Positions 8,488-14,653 of a DNA stretch of 31,373 nt are shown piece after piece (the first letter of the stretch is position 1; every line of letters starts with the position of its first letter). A model generated the notes under the pieces. That model had not been told where the DNA came from. It saw only the letters and a program-made list of their open reading frames with translations, and searched no databases. The translations under genes and the position numbers were made by a program. Source of the stretch: a virus; IMG/VR virus record IMGVR_UViG_3300044712_001348, positions 1 through 31,373 of that record. One strand, given 5' to 3'.

Positions 8488-8616
8488 ATGAGTATGCTGA
8501 TTTACTATCCGCCAGAGGCGAGAGAGCCAAACCCTCTTGAGGTAGATTGTTGGGCGGTTGAGTTATGGATTTATGACCCAACCGAAAACCCTAACTTATT
8601 CCAAACTTATATCTAA
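8488..8616 (+). CDS. Small Trp/Cys protein, possible diverged copy 3
   Basis: 42 residues, MSMLIYYPPEAREPNPLEVD followed by CWAVELWIYDPT. AGAGGG lies 7 bases before the ATG. 'IYYPP' and 'VDCWAVELWI' recall the YYP and NDCWATRVTI elements of the gene at 8087, so it may be a shortened family member. It closes the cluster. No terminator was identified before the attP region. Confidence 0.45.
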   Translation: MSMLIYYPPEAREPNPLEVDCWAVELWIYDPTENPNLFQTYI

Positions 8617-8830
8617 CTGTCTTTCTTGCTCTCGTCCTTGCTTCGCTCCGCCTCGTCTCGCTCCATTCGCCAGAGCCAATAGGACGCAACCAAAAGAGAG
8701 AGGGTACAGCAACCCCCAACGAGGCGAGCCAACCCAACCCCAAGCGACAGAAACAACGCCAGCGGAAACAATCCCAAGCAGAGAAAACGAGCCAAGATAA
8801 TCTGCCTCTGGCGGCTCATATAGAAATCTT

Positions 8831-9043
8831 TTTTAGTAGTAATGGGTTTGGAAAATTAGTAGTAATTGACCCCTTGCCGTACTACTGATTTTCTTTAAGT
8901 CGTTGTTTTTACTGCACTTATATGTAATGGGCGGTACAGGGCTCGAACCTTATCCGCCTCTCTAAAAATCCCTTTTTTCATGTGAAAAACGAGGGTACGA
9001 AAAACATTTTAGTAGTAATGCGTTTTTATTTTTAGTAGTATTT
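8831..9043. repeat. Five integrase arm-type repeats (TTAGTAGTAAT)
   Basis: Direct copies occur at 8831-8844, 8856-8867, 9007-9020 and 9029-9043, and one inverted copy at 8880-8890 (TACTACTGATT). The shared sequence is TTTTAGTAGTAATG or a close variant. They flank the tRNA-like core on both sides, three on the left and two on the right, and lie immediately before the integrase gene. That is the layout of tyrosine-recombinase arm sites or excisionase sites. Confidence 0.7.
8928..8949 (-). other. Putative attP core: 3' end of a tRNA gene
   Basis: Read on the minus strand this is GGTTCGAGCCCTGTACCGCC followed by CA. It has the T-loop TTCGAGC, the 3' T-stem strand CCTGT, an acceptor strand ACCGCCC and discriminator A. 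The 5' half of a tRNA is absent: the bases before it do not complete the T-stem. This is what an attP core acquired from a tRNA 3' end looks like. The host tRNA is predicted to start GGGCGGT and to have ACAGG as its 5' T-stem strand. No CCA is encoded. Confidence 0.7.
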
Positions 9044-9066
9044 CCTCACTTCAACGAGAGGAAACT

Positions 9067-10419
9067 ATGACAGACAAAGCAAAAAAAGCGTTGCAATCTA
9101 TGGGAGTCCCAACCGTCTCTTGGAATGACAACTATCAACAGTTTTATACGAGGATTGGATACCGCAAATCTGCCAGCGGAAAACGGCAACAAGCCTTTCA
9201 TTACTTGGGCAAGGACGAGCGAGAGGCAGTCAGCAAAGCAGCGGCTCTCAAGTCTGAATGGCGAGCATTAAAAAAGGCTCAAGGCAAGCAAGCGGTTTGG
9301 CCGTCAACGGAGCGAGTTGCGAAGAAAGAAACCGTTGAGCGTCTCGCGCCAAATCTTGCAATGCGAAGTCTCTCCCCTCAACAAATCCAAGAGGCAATTG
9401 CCAACCTTGAATTGGAGAGAGACGAGAATGACCTTGAGGACGCCATACCTCAACAGACGCCAACGCTCCGCCTTGAGCAAGTCCAAGAGTTGTTTGATAC
9501 CTACCTCAAATCAAAGATCGGCGTAGGCGGCGGAGAGGGACTCAAGGCGAGTACCTACAAGGACAAGGCAAACAATCTCCGTATTGCTCTGGCGTATACA
9601 GACCCAAAGGCGAATATTGCAACGATTGGCTATGAGGAAATTGAGGCGTGGAAACTTAATATCTTTCGTAGGGTTGAAGCAAAGGCGGACCCAATCTCCA
9701 AGCGTACCGCAGTCAACTATTGCAGAGCGGTCAAGTCAATGTTGGATTGGGCGCATACTCGCAAAGACATTCCTTACCGCCATGCAGAGGATTACGCCTC
9801 TCTTTTCAGTTTCAAAAAGTTTACGCCAACGAATATTGAAAAGTACGACAAGGACAAGTTGAAACGCTTGCTCTCAAAGGCGACAGACCGAGAGCGTCTC
9901 TACTGCTATCTCGCTCTCAATTGCGGTTATTACCAAAGCGATATTGGGGGTATCCGCCTTGACGAGATCCGGAAGTTTGACGGCAGAATGGCGATTGTCC
10001 GCAAGCGAGAAAAGACAAGCCACCAGAATGATTTTGAGGCGGCTCATGTACTTTGGGACGAAACCTACGCCTTACTCAAAAAAGAAATGGCTCAACCTAA
10101 CGAGCATGGTAGAGCATTGCTCAACAGCAAGGGCGAGCCTCTCTACAGCAACGACGAGGGCAAGTCTCGATATGACGCAATCTCTGACAGTTGGGAAGAT
10201 TTGCGCGAGCGGAGCGGAGAGCAGATTGCTTTCAAGCAACTGCGAAAGATTGGAGCGTCTGCTATGGAGCGTATCGGCGGACTGCAAGCGAGACGCCAAT
10301 ACAAAGCGGGAGCGATTGACAGCGGCGATAAGGTTTATGTCCTTGAGTCGTTTGAAAACCTAACCCCTCATTTGTTGGCTTGGGGCAAAGAGTTACGCAA
10401 GGACAAGGTACTAAAATAA
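9067..10419 (+). CDS. Tyrosine recombinase-type integrase, divergent active site
   Basis: 450 residues. The N-terminal about 75 residues look like an arm-binding domain (QFYTRIGYRKSASGKRQQAF). A helical core-binding domain follows at about 135-235 and a catalytic-like domain at about 265-440. Around residue 283 the sequence LALNCGYYQSDIGGI sits where the usual G-x-R-x-S/T-E/D box is expected, so the first catalytic Arg seems to be missing. FKQLRKIGAS at about 388 corresponds to the H-x-L-R-H box with H replaced by K. Candidate nucleophiles are Tyr near 409 or 422. From memory, this variant resembles integrases common in Planctomycetota. Adjacent arm repeats and a tRNA-derived core support an integration role. 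Confidence 0.8.
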   Translation: MTDKAKKALQSMGVPTVSWNDNYQQFYTRIGYRKSASGKRQQAFHYLGKDEREAVSKAAALKSEWRALKKAQGKQAVWPSTERVAKKETVERLAPNLAMRSLSPQQIQEAIANLELERDENDLEDAIPQQTPTLRLEQVQELFDTYLKSKIGVGGGEGLKASTYKDKANNLRIALAYTDPKANIATIGYEEIEAWKLNIFRRVEAKADPISKRTAVNYCRAVKSMLDWAHTRKDIPYRHAEDYASLFSFKKFTPTNIEKYDKDKLKRLLSKATDRERLYCYLALNCGYYQSDIGGIRLDEIRKFDGRMAIVRKREKTSHQNDFEAAHVLWDETYALLKKEMAQPNEHGRALLNSKGEPLYSNDEGKSRYDAISDSWEDLRERSGEQIAFKQLRKIGASAMERIGGLQARRQYKAGAIDSGDKVYVLESFENLTPHLLAWGKELRKDKVLK

Positions 10420-10485
10420 AAGAGGGGTTAAGGGGGAGCGAGCGGTAAAAGATAATACCTATCGCAAGATTGGTTGGCGGAACGT

Positions 10486-10512
10486 AGAGGCTACCCTAAA
10501 ACGGTAGCCTCT
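10486..10512 (+). terminator. Integrase terminator
   Basis: A perfect 10-bp stem (AGAGGCTACC with GGTAGCCTCT) has a 7-base loop CTAAAAC and is followed by TTCCTTTTTTG. It lies 67 bases after the integrase stop. Confidence 0.9.
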
Positions 10513-10560
10513 TTCCTTTTTTGTCTTGACAACTACCCCCTACGTCGTTCCTGTTTGACC

Positions 10561-10755
10561 ATGAGAAACAAATTACAACTTATCGGTATGATTGGCTCTT
10601 GCGTATGTATTGTCATTGCAGCGGGGGCATATGGCATTTATGCAGAGTCTCCAAGAGACGGAGACGTTGAGAGAGTCATTAGCCTTATTTTCTCCGTCCT
10701 AACTGTTTGCTTTTTCTTCTGCTTTGCCATTGGACGAGCAATGCCAAAGCGGTAA
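10561..10755 (+). CDS. Small membrane protein with two transmembrane segments
   Basis: 64 residues, MRNKLQLIGMIGSCVCIVIA... Hydrophobic spans lie at about residues 7-24 and 42-58, joined by an acidic loop (ESPRDGDVER), and the tail is basic. A longer frame would start inside the preceding terminator, so the ATG at 10561 is chosen, although no good ribosome site precedes it. Size and topology fit a holin or a superinfection-exclusion protein, but no lysis enzyme is adjacent and neither role is shown by sequence. Confidence 0.5.
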   Translation: MRNKLQLIGMIGSCVCIVIAAGAYGIYAESPRDGDVERVISLIFSVLTVCFFFCFAIGRAMPKR

Positions 10756-10787
10756 TCTATTAACCCAACTCGTATAAGGAGACGCTT

Positions 10788-11237
10788 ATGAAAGAGACAA
10801 TGGACTTTGCGGCGGAGTTAGACAACCTCAAGAGCGGCTTTGCAAGAAAGGCTCTCAAAAAACTACGCTCTCAACTTGAGGACCGTATCAAGAAAGCAAA
10901 AGACATTGAGTTGCAAATGCTTTGGAAAGACTACAACCTTGCAGCGGCTCTTGCCAATGTGAGCGACGGAGAGACGCTCAAACCCTCAAAGGCAGCGAAG
11001 ACCCCCAAGAGCAAGGGCAAGCGAGTACGACGCTCCGCAGAGGACTTGGCAGAGGACGCCAAAGGTATGCTTGCCATACTCCGCAAGCATAAGGACGGCA
11101 TTACCTCAAAGGACTTTGCAGCGGCTCTCAAGGCAGCGAAGATTGGCAAAGTCAATCCGCAGCAATTTAAGGACTTGACTGGCGAGACAATCGTAACGGA
11201 CGGCAGAGGACCGGGGACATTGAATAAGTTGAAATGA
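10788..11237 (+). CDS. Probable DNA-binding protein with basic linker
   Basis: 149 residues in three parts. There is an N-terminal coiled-coil-like helix pair (about 1-60, KKLRSQLEDRIKKAKDIELQ) and a Lys-rich linker (about 63-85, KAAKTPKSKGKRVRRS). A C-terminal domain of about 60 residues carries a helix-turn pattern (AILRKHKDGITSKDFAAALK) and a glycine-rich end. Oligomerisation helix plus linker plus small DNA-binding domain recalls H-NS-like nucleoid proteins or a winged-helix regulator, without specific family recognition. AAGGAGA is ideally spaced before the ATG, and a strong terminator follows. It could be the missing regulator of lysogeny; this is inference. Confidence 0.6.
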   Translation: MKETMDFAAELDNLKSGFARKALKKLRSQLEDRIKKAKDIELQMLWKDYNLAAALANVSDGETLKPSKAAKTPKSKGKRVRRSAEDLAEDAKGMLAILRKHKDGITSKDFAAALKAAKIGKVNPQQFKDLTGETIVTDGRGPGTLNKLK

Positions 11238-11266
11238 GAACGCTACGAGACAGATTGTGAAGTATG

Positions 11267-11288
11267 ACCCCTTGCTCTGGCGAGGGGT
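11267..11288 (+). terminator. Terminator
   Basis: ACCCCTTGC pairs with GCGAGGGGT (one T-G wobble) around loop TCTG, followed by a run of six or seven T. It lies 30 bases after the stop of the 10788 gene. Confidence 0.92.
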
Positions 11289-11342
11289 TTTTTATTGCCG
11301 TATCATGAGAGGGTTGAGCGGTCAAAATGTCGAAAAGAATGT

Positions 11343-11576
11343 ATGGGCAAACAAATCAAAAAGAGCAAGACGCCAGCGGTCAAGCGTCCGAAGTTGATAG
11401 GCAATCTCCGTCTCATGCTTAATCGAGAGCATACGGTTGTAAAGGCATACTCTGACGGTACGGCAAGACTCCCCAACGGTGATAGAATTGTTCTGACAGA
11501 GGGGCAACTTGCGATTGCTCGTATCCTCAACGATACCAAAAGTCTAAAAGTACAGACCCAAAAGAAAAAGAGATAG
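11343..11576 (+). CDS. Small basic hypothetical protein
   Basis: 77 residues, MGKQIKKSKTPAVKRPKLIG..., strongly basic at both ends (ending QKKKR). The middle, DGTARLPNGDRIVLTEGQ, reads as a short beta-hairpin. The frame can be extended upstream to a TTG inside the preceding terminator; the ATG at 11343 is preferred, though its ribosome site is weak. Perhaps a nucleic-acid-binding protein. Its stop codon lies inside a bidirectional terminator, and a 24-bp dispersed motif overlaps its last codons. Confidence 0.5.
   Translation: MGKQIKKSKTPAVKRPKLIGNLRLMLNREHTVVKAYSDGTARLPNGDRIVLTEGQLAIARILNDTKSLKVQTQKKKR
11540..11563 (+). promoter_or_regulatory. Dispersed 24-bp motif, site 2
   Basis: Core AAGTCTAAAAGTACAGA, overlapping the last codons of the 11343 gene and ending just before a bidirectional terminator. 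One base differs from the consensus core (GTAC for GTTC). Confidence 0.45.
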
Positions 11577-11592
11577 GCGTCCTTGCCTATCT
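11571..11592. terminator. Bidirectional terminator between convergent genes
   Basis: AGATAGGC (11571-11578) pairs with GCCTATCT (11585-11592) around GTCCTT. On the minus strand it is followed by CTTTTTCTTTTGG, a good U-tract ending the minus-strand module. On the plus strand the tract (CGTCTCTCTT) is weaker. The stop codon of the plus-strand gene lies within the stem. Confidence 0.8.
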
Positions 11593-11620
11593 CGTCTCTC
11601 TTACAGATTGGTTGTTTGTC

Positions 11621-12607
11621 TCATTTCTTTTTCTTCGCTGCGAGACGAGCCTTTTGGGCGCGGCTAATGTTTTGGGATTTCTGCGAGAGCGTACCGTCCT
11701 TGAGAGAGACGGCTTTCTTGATTGCAAAGTAAGTCCCTCTGTTGTAACCCGTCCGCTTGCACCATTCTTCAATACGAGCCTTGTCTGTCTTGTAGGTTTT
11801 GTCTTGCTGCAATTCGCGATAGACAACTACGCGGCTATCGTTGGGGGTCATTTGTCTTTCGATCATAGACTTCCAATCAATGCCAGACTCTTTCCAAGTA
11901 ACTGCCTTGTAGAAGTAACGGCAACTTGGCTCAACCGCCAGAGGCAGACGCTCCGCTACAAAGTCAAAGACGTCTTTATGGTGAGCCATATCAAACCATG
12001 TTTTGACATAGCGAGTAACCTCTTTTGCATTGGGGGCAAAATAAATAATCGTCGCTCGGTCAAGGCAAGCACCGAAGTTTTTGGAGACTTGAGAAATCTC
12101 ATTGACCAACAGACAAGCGCGGCTTTTGGTTTCAAAGGACGAGGGTACTCCCTCTCCTTCCATTTCATTCTTGAGACTGTTGGCGGTTGTCCGTTGGATT
12201 GTCTTGATAGGACGAGTCTCAAGCAGCATTTTAAGCAGACCCGTTGTACCGCTATCTCTAATCAACTCGTCCAAGTCGTCAAGCAAAACGAGTTGGTCAA
12301 TATGGTTGTAGAGTTGGACATATACACCATAGCGGCTCGCGTCTCCCTTGAGGTAGAGATACGGTTTCATGACGCTCTTGACGGCTTGCAGAGCGGACTC
12401 TGTTTTGCCAATGCCAGCGGCTCCAATGACAATCAAGTTGAGGTTGGCATTGTCGTTGTTTGCCCAATTATGGACAATGCGGCTAAACTCTGAATAGGTA
12501 TCAACTGGCACCGCGCCAATGGGCATACCTTGATAAGAGGCGTTGCTAAACGGTTTGACTGTACCCTCTGACATTGCAGACCTTTCGGTAAGAGATTTCA
12601 ACACCAT
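11621..12607 (-). CDS. AAA-family ATPase
   Basis: 328 residues. Walker A is GAAGIGKT at 62-69 and Walker B is LVLLDDLDEL at 106-115. A sensor-like LLVNEIS lies at about 168-174 and a conserved DRATIIYF that may carry the Arg finger at about 184-191. A C-terminal domain (EEWCKRTGYNRGTYFAIKK) looks like a helix-turn-helix, and the end is very basic (ARLAAKKKK). From memory, the pattern LY..L..H.D..L..DD.D......LLK.L..T with PS.R.Y..A...K.SG.DW resembles an ATP-binding protein family common in Planctomycetota. ATG 12607 and ATG 12574 (MSEG) both have AAAGG upstream; the latter is better spaced. With the repeat-rich gap upstream of the operon, a helicase-loader or replication-initiation role is plausible. 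Confidence 0.75.
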   Translation of the reverse strand: MVLKSLTERSAMSEGTVKPFSNASYQGMPIGAVPVDTYSEFSRIVHNWANNDNANLNLIVIGAAGIGKTESALQAVKSVMKPYLYLKGDASRYGVYVQLYNHIDQLVLLDDLDELIRDSGTTGLLKMLLETRPIKTIQRTTANSLKNEMEGEGVPSSFETKSRACLLVNEISQVSKNFGACLDRATIIYFAPNAKEVTRYVKTWFDMAHHKDVFDFVAERLPLAVEPSCRYFYKAVTWKESGIDWKSMIERQMTPNDSRVVVYRELQQDKTYKTDKARIEEWCKRTGYNRGTYFAIKKAVSLKDGTLSQKSQNISRAQKARLAAKKKK

Positions 12608-12662
12608 AGCGTCTCGCCTTTCTGTGTCAATATAATAAGGGGTTGTTGTTTCTAATAGGTTG

Positions 12663-12686
12663 TTAAGAGTCTGAACTTTTGGACTT
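12663..12686 (-). promoter_or_regulatory. Dispersed 24-bp motif, site 3 (minus strand)
   Basis: On the minus strand the core is AAGTCCAAAAGTTCAGA, followed by CTCTTAA. It starts at the stop codon of the 12685 gene and lies 56 bases before the ATPase start. Its orientation follows transcription of the minus-strand module, as the plus-strand sites follow theirs. Confidence 0.6.
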
Positions 12687-13068
12687 ATTCGGTTGGCTCG
12701 TTGAAAATGTTTCTGTCCTCTCTCGCGCGAGGGAGACGAGGCGTAAGGTCAAGTTGCATACTGTCCAACTTTTCTTTCTCGTCTAAATACTTGACGGCAA
12801 GTGCTTCTGTCTTTCGCTCCGCGTCTGTATGTCTCTTTTCGAGTAACGAGACTTTGAGGTCTTGCCTATCGTACTTACGGACGGCGGCTCTGACTTTGGG
12901 ATAGTCGCTCTCGTCAATTTGTTTGAGTTTCTCAATGAGAGCGACTACCTCAAAGTGTTTCTCGTCCTCACATGGCATTACAGAGAGGCTCATAATTATG
13001 TCTGCAATGGATTGGCAACGCCAGAGGATATATGCAATCCATTCCAATTCGTCAGAGTTGAAAATCAT
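12685..13068 (-). CDS. Small helical protein, paralogue of the gene upstream of it
   Basis: 127 residues, MIFNSDELEWIAYILWR... The N-terminal half has CQSIADIIMSL (about 18-28) and a following helix KHFEVVALIEKLKQI. The gene upstream (13385 to 13065) has CHSIADIIAAL and HYFDLLEILRAL in the same order, so the two are paralogues. The C-terminal half is a charged coiled-coil (LLEKRHTDAERKTEALAVKY) not shared with the partner. The start overlaps the upstream stop (ATGA) with AAGGAGA ahead. Function unknown; the context with the ATPase suggests a partner protein. Confidence 0.65.
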   Translation of the reverse strand: MIFNSDELEWIAYILWRCQSIADIIMSLSVMPCEDEKHFEVVALIEKLKQIDESDYPKVRAAVRKYDRQDLKVSLLEKRHTDAERKTEALAVKYLDEKEKLDSMQLDLTPRLPRAREDRNIFNEPTE

Positions 13069-13385
13069 TTTGTCTCCTTAAATGGAAATCCCAAGTCGCT
13101 ATTCTCTGCCTCTGTTTCCTCTGCCTCGTTGGTCCAATAGCAATCCTCCGCGAGTGCTTCAAATTGTCTCTCGTTGTCTGGCAATGCTCTCAAGATTTCG
13201 AGCAAGTCGAAATAATGAGCGTCTGCTTTTGCTTCCAACTCGCTTTGTCCGAACAACTGACAGAAGAATGCCCGTGAGGGTTGAGCCTTTGTCAGAGCGG
13301 CGATTATGTCCGCAATGGAGTGGCAAGTATTCTCTGCGAGTAGTCTCCCCAAGTCCTTTCTATGCCTCTCTGTCAACCGTTTCAT
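13065..13385 (-). CDS. Small helical protein, first gene of the minus-strand ATPase module
   Basis: 106 residues, MKRLTERHRKDLGRLLAENT... The frame extends to 13505, but ATG 13385 has AGGAG 6 bases upstream, while the extension would run through a terminator hairpin, so 13385 is chosen. It contains CHSIADIIAAL at about 20-30 and HYFDLLEILRAL, shared with the next gene; the C-terminus is acidic (EEAEETEAENSDLG). The first 19 residues are basic and could contact nucleic acid. Function unknown. Confidence 0.65.
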   Translation of the reverse strand: MKRLTERHRKDLGRLLAENTCHSIADIIAALTKAQPSRAFFCQLFGQSELEAKADAHYFDLLEILRALPDNERQFEALAEDCYWTNEAEETEAENSDLGFPFKETK

Positions 13386-13402
13386 TTGCACTCCTGAAAA
13401 AG

Positions 13403-13434
13403 CCTCGCCCTCTCTTTTCAGAGGGGGCAAGGCG
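13403..13434 (-). terminator. Leader terminator (possible attenuator) of the minus-strand module
   Basis: On the minus strand a 14-bp stem with one mismatch and one wobble (GCCTTGCCCCCTCT with AGAGAGGGCGAGGC) is capped by GAAA and followed by TTTTTC. The ribosome site CAGGAG follows immediately, and the start codon is 18 bases after the stem. It is a full terminator placed between any upstream promoter and the first gene of the operon. An upstream CAAGCG/CGCTTG hairpin (13443-13466 region) could be part of a switching leader. Confidence 0.7.
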
Positions 13435-13686
13435 GTTACAAGCGAGGTCGGCATATCGCTTGCAGCGGACAACGTGATAGAAATCATATTGTAATAAGCA
13501 CTCAACTGATTAACTCCGCTTATGAGCGGAGATAAGTAGTATATGTCTATGGACTACTTGCGAGTCCTTGCAACCAGTTGAGCGACCTATTGCATAAACA
13601 ACTGCAACGAGAGAAACCCTATCGCCGTTAAAAATCTCCGCAAGAGGGAAAATCTCCGCGCAACTTTGCAATGTTTCCGCAGACCC

Positions 13687-13929
13687 GCAGAAAGGTTAAC
13701 AGCAGCGGAGCGGAGACTTGCCTATAAGGAAAGTACAAACAGAAAAACCCCAAAGAAACAGAGGCAGCGGCTCAATGAAATATTGCAGAAAGATTGGCAG
13801 AAAGGTTAACAGAAAAAGAGGCAGAAAATATTTTGAGATTTCTTTTTGCAAGAGGATTGACCACCGTGCCCGATTGGCAGCGGGCGCAGCGGTTGCCAAA
13901 AATGACGCGGCAAACAGAAAGGTTTAATG
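13687..13929 (+). repeat. Iteron-like repeats (GCAGAAAGGTTAACAG)
   Basis: Identical 16-base copies occur at 13687-13702 and 13797-13812. Related copies are at 13785-13800 (GCAGAAAGATTGGCAG, sharing 4 bases with the next copy), 13821-13836 (GCAGAAAATATTTTGA) and 13914-13929 (ACAGAAAGGTTTAATG). All are in the same orientation, in a gene-free area upstream of the ATPase operon. Same-orientation repeats of this size are typical of initiator binding sites, but spacing is irregular. Confidence 0.5.
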
Positions 13930-14153
13930 CAGTAGCATGAGGTTTCATTTCTGTTGATTTGTTTTCCCCTATTGTATTTTCATTCTTGATTGCAAAATGA
14001 TTGTATTCAATCATTTTTCATAAGAGGTAGGGAGCGGAGCGACCTTACGCCGTAGGCGTATGCGTACTCGCATTAAATGAAACCGCCTCGTATGAACTTG
14101 GCGGTTTCATTTACCGCGCAATGGGGGTCAAAAGCACCGACGCTCTTACGGTA

Positions 14154-14221
14154 TACGCCTTCGGCGTCTCGCTTCGCTCGCAGTTGCTTATCAGTACGCC
14201 TACGGCGTCTCGCTTCGCTCG
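14154..14221 (+). repeat. 27-bp direct repeat pair, each with a short hairpin
   Basis: Copies at 14154-14180 and 14195-14221 differ at one base. Each starts with a 5-bp hairpin (ACGCC, three-base loop, GGCGT) and ends in CTCGCTTCGCTCG. A related hairpin (TACGCCGTAGGCGTA) is at 14046-14060. They resemble small REP-like palindromic units. Confidence 0.6.
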
Positions 14222-14611
14222 GGGTCTGGTAATGACAGACTTGGAGAAAGACAAATACGCAGACAAGGACGCAGAGGCGACGGCGGCGCACCACTGCTAA
14301 ATTGCAGTTGCTATACGGTTTGGTTTTGGAGAGTTAAACCGCTCATTGTCACTCGCGCCAGCAACAACCTCTGTTGTCACCGCTCGTCCAATTGGTTGTT
14401 GTCTTGTCAGGGTCCAACCTCTACAACGAGCCTTGCAGTCTCGGGCTTTTCATTTTGGTAGAGCGGATTGCAGTTGTATCAAATCGCTTTGACCTTGACT
14501 GTCTTCGCCGTTGGTTCGGTTCTCGACCGTAGGCAAAAATAACCGCATATTCGACCTTTGACGCTTCAAGGTTACAACGCTTGGGCGGGAAGTATGATTG
14601 CCCTATGTAAA

Positions 14612-14653
14612 AGCAATGGAGCGGAGTTGCACCGCTCTCAACTCGTCATTGCT
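14612..14653 (-). terminator. Terminator of the 14646-15050 gene (minus strand)
   Basis: On the minus strand, AGCAATG (14653-14647) pairs with CATTGCT (14618-14612). Inside it GAGCGG/CCGCTC (14637-14632 with 14624-14619) forms a second stem. TTTTACAT follows. The stem begins within the stop codon of the gene. Confidence 0.7.

Larger units (their letters stand above)
8617..9066. other. attP/integrase control region without genes
   Basis: 450 bases with no convincing coding frame. The left third is C-rich on the plus strand and codon use there is unlike neighbouring genes. The right part holds the tRNA-derived core (8928-8949) and five copies of an AGTAGTA arm-type repeat. GAGAGGAAACT just before 9067 is the ribosome-binding site of the integrase. 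Confidence 0.6.
13506..14611. other. Gene-free region with repeats and hairpins; candidate origin/control region
   Basis: No frame here shows the amino-acid style of neighbouring genes. Hairpins: CTCCGCT/AGCGGAG at 13514-13531, AAGTAGT/ACTACTT at 13534-13559, AAAATGATTG/CAATCATTTT at 13994-14017 with a TATT loop, and TACGCC/GGCGTA at 14046-14060. There is a 13-bp stem AAATGAAACCGCC/GGCGGTTTCATTT at 14075-14112 and CGGTTT/AAACCG at 14316-14341. Direct repeats: AAAATCTCCGC at 13631 and 13649, an iteron-like set at 13687-13929, and a 27-bp pair at 14154 and 14195. It separates the minus-strand ATPase operon from another minus-strand gene. Origin, small RNAs or a decayed segment are all possible. 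Confidence 0.5.

Noticed and set aside
8358-8540. 60-codon frame over the small-protein cluster
   Set aside because: It is in another frame over the 8323 gene, which fits better because it overlaps its neighbour by ATGA and resembles it.
8558-8800. 80-codon frame at the left of the attP region
   Set aside because: Overlaps the end of the 8488 gene, has Pro/Thr-rich composition unlike neighbours and no ribosome-binding site.
11612-12493. Plus-strand 293-codon frame opposite the ATPase gene
   Set aside because: A shadow: the minus strand has Walker motifs, good codon use and a terminator at its end.
13385-13505. Upstream extension of the first minus-strand gene to 13505
   Set aside because: It would run through a strong terminator, whereas ATG 13385 has a well-placed AGGAG.
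13718-13927. 69-codon very basic frame in the gene-free region
   Set aside because: Its sequence is produced by the iteron-like repeats (KVNRKR, GRKV), with no good ribosome site and composition unlike other genes.
14073-14294. Minus-strand 73-codon frame
   Set aside because: Runs through the 27-bp hairpin repeats; composition reflects repeats and Arg-rich shadow coding.
14440-14530. Third tRNA-like element around GGTAGAGC in the gene-free region
   Set aside because: The D-loop-like sequence and an anticodon-like hairpin are present, but the T-arm does not pair with a TTCRANN loop and no acceptor was found.
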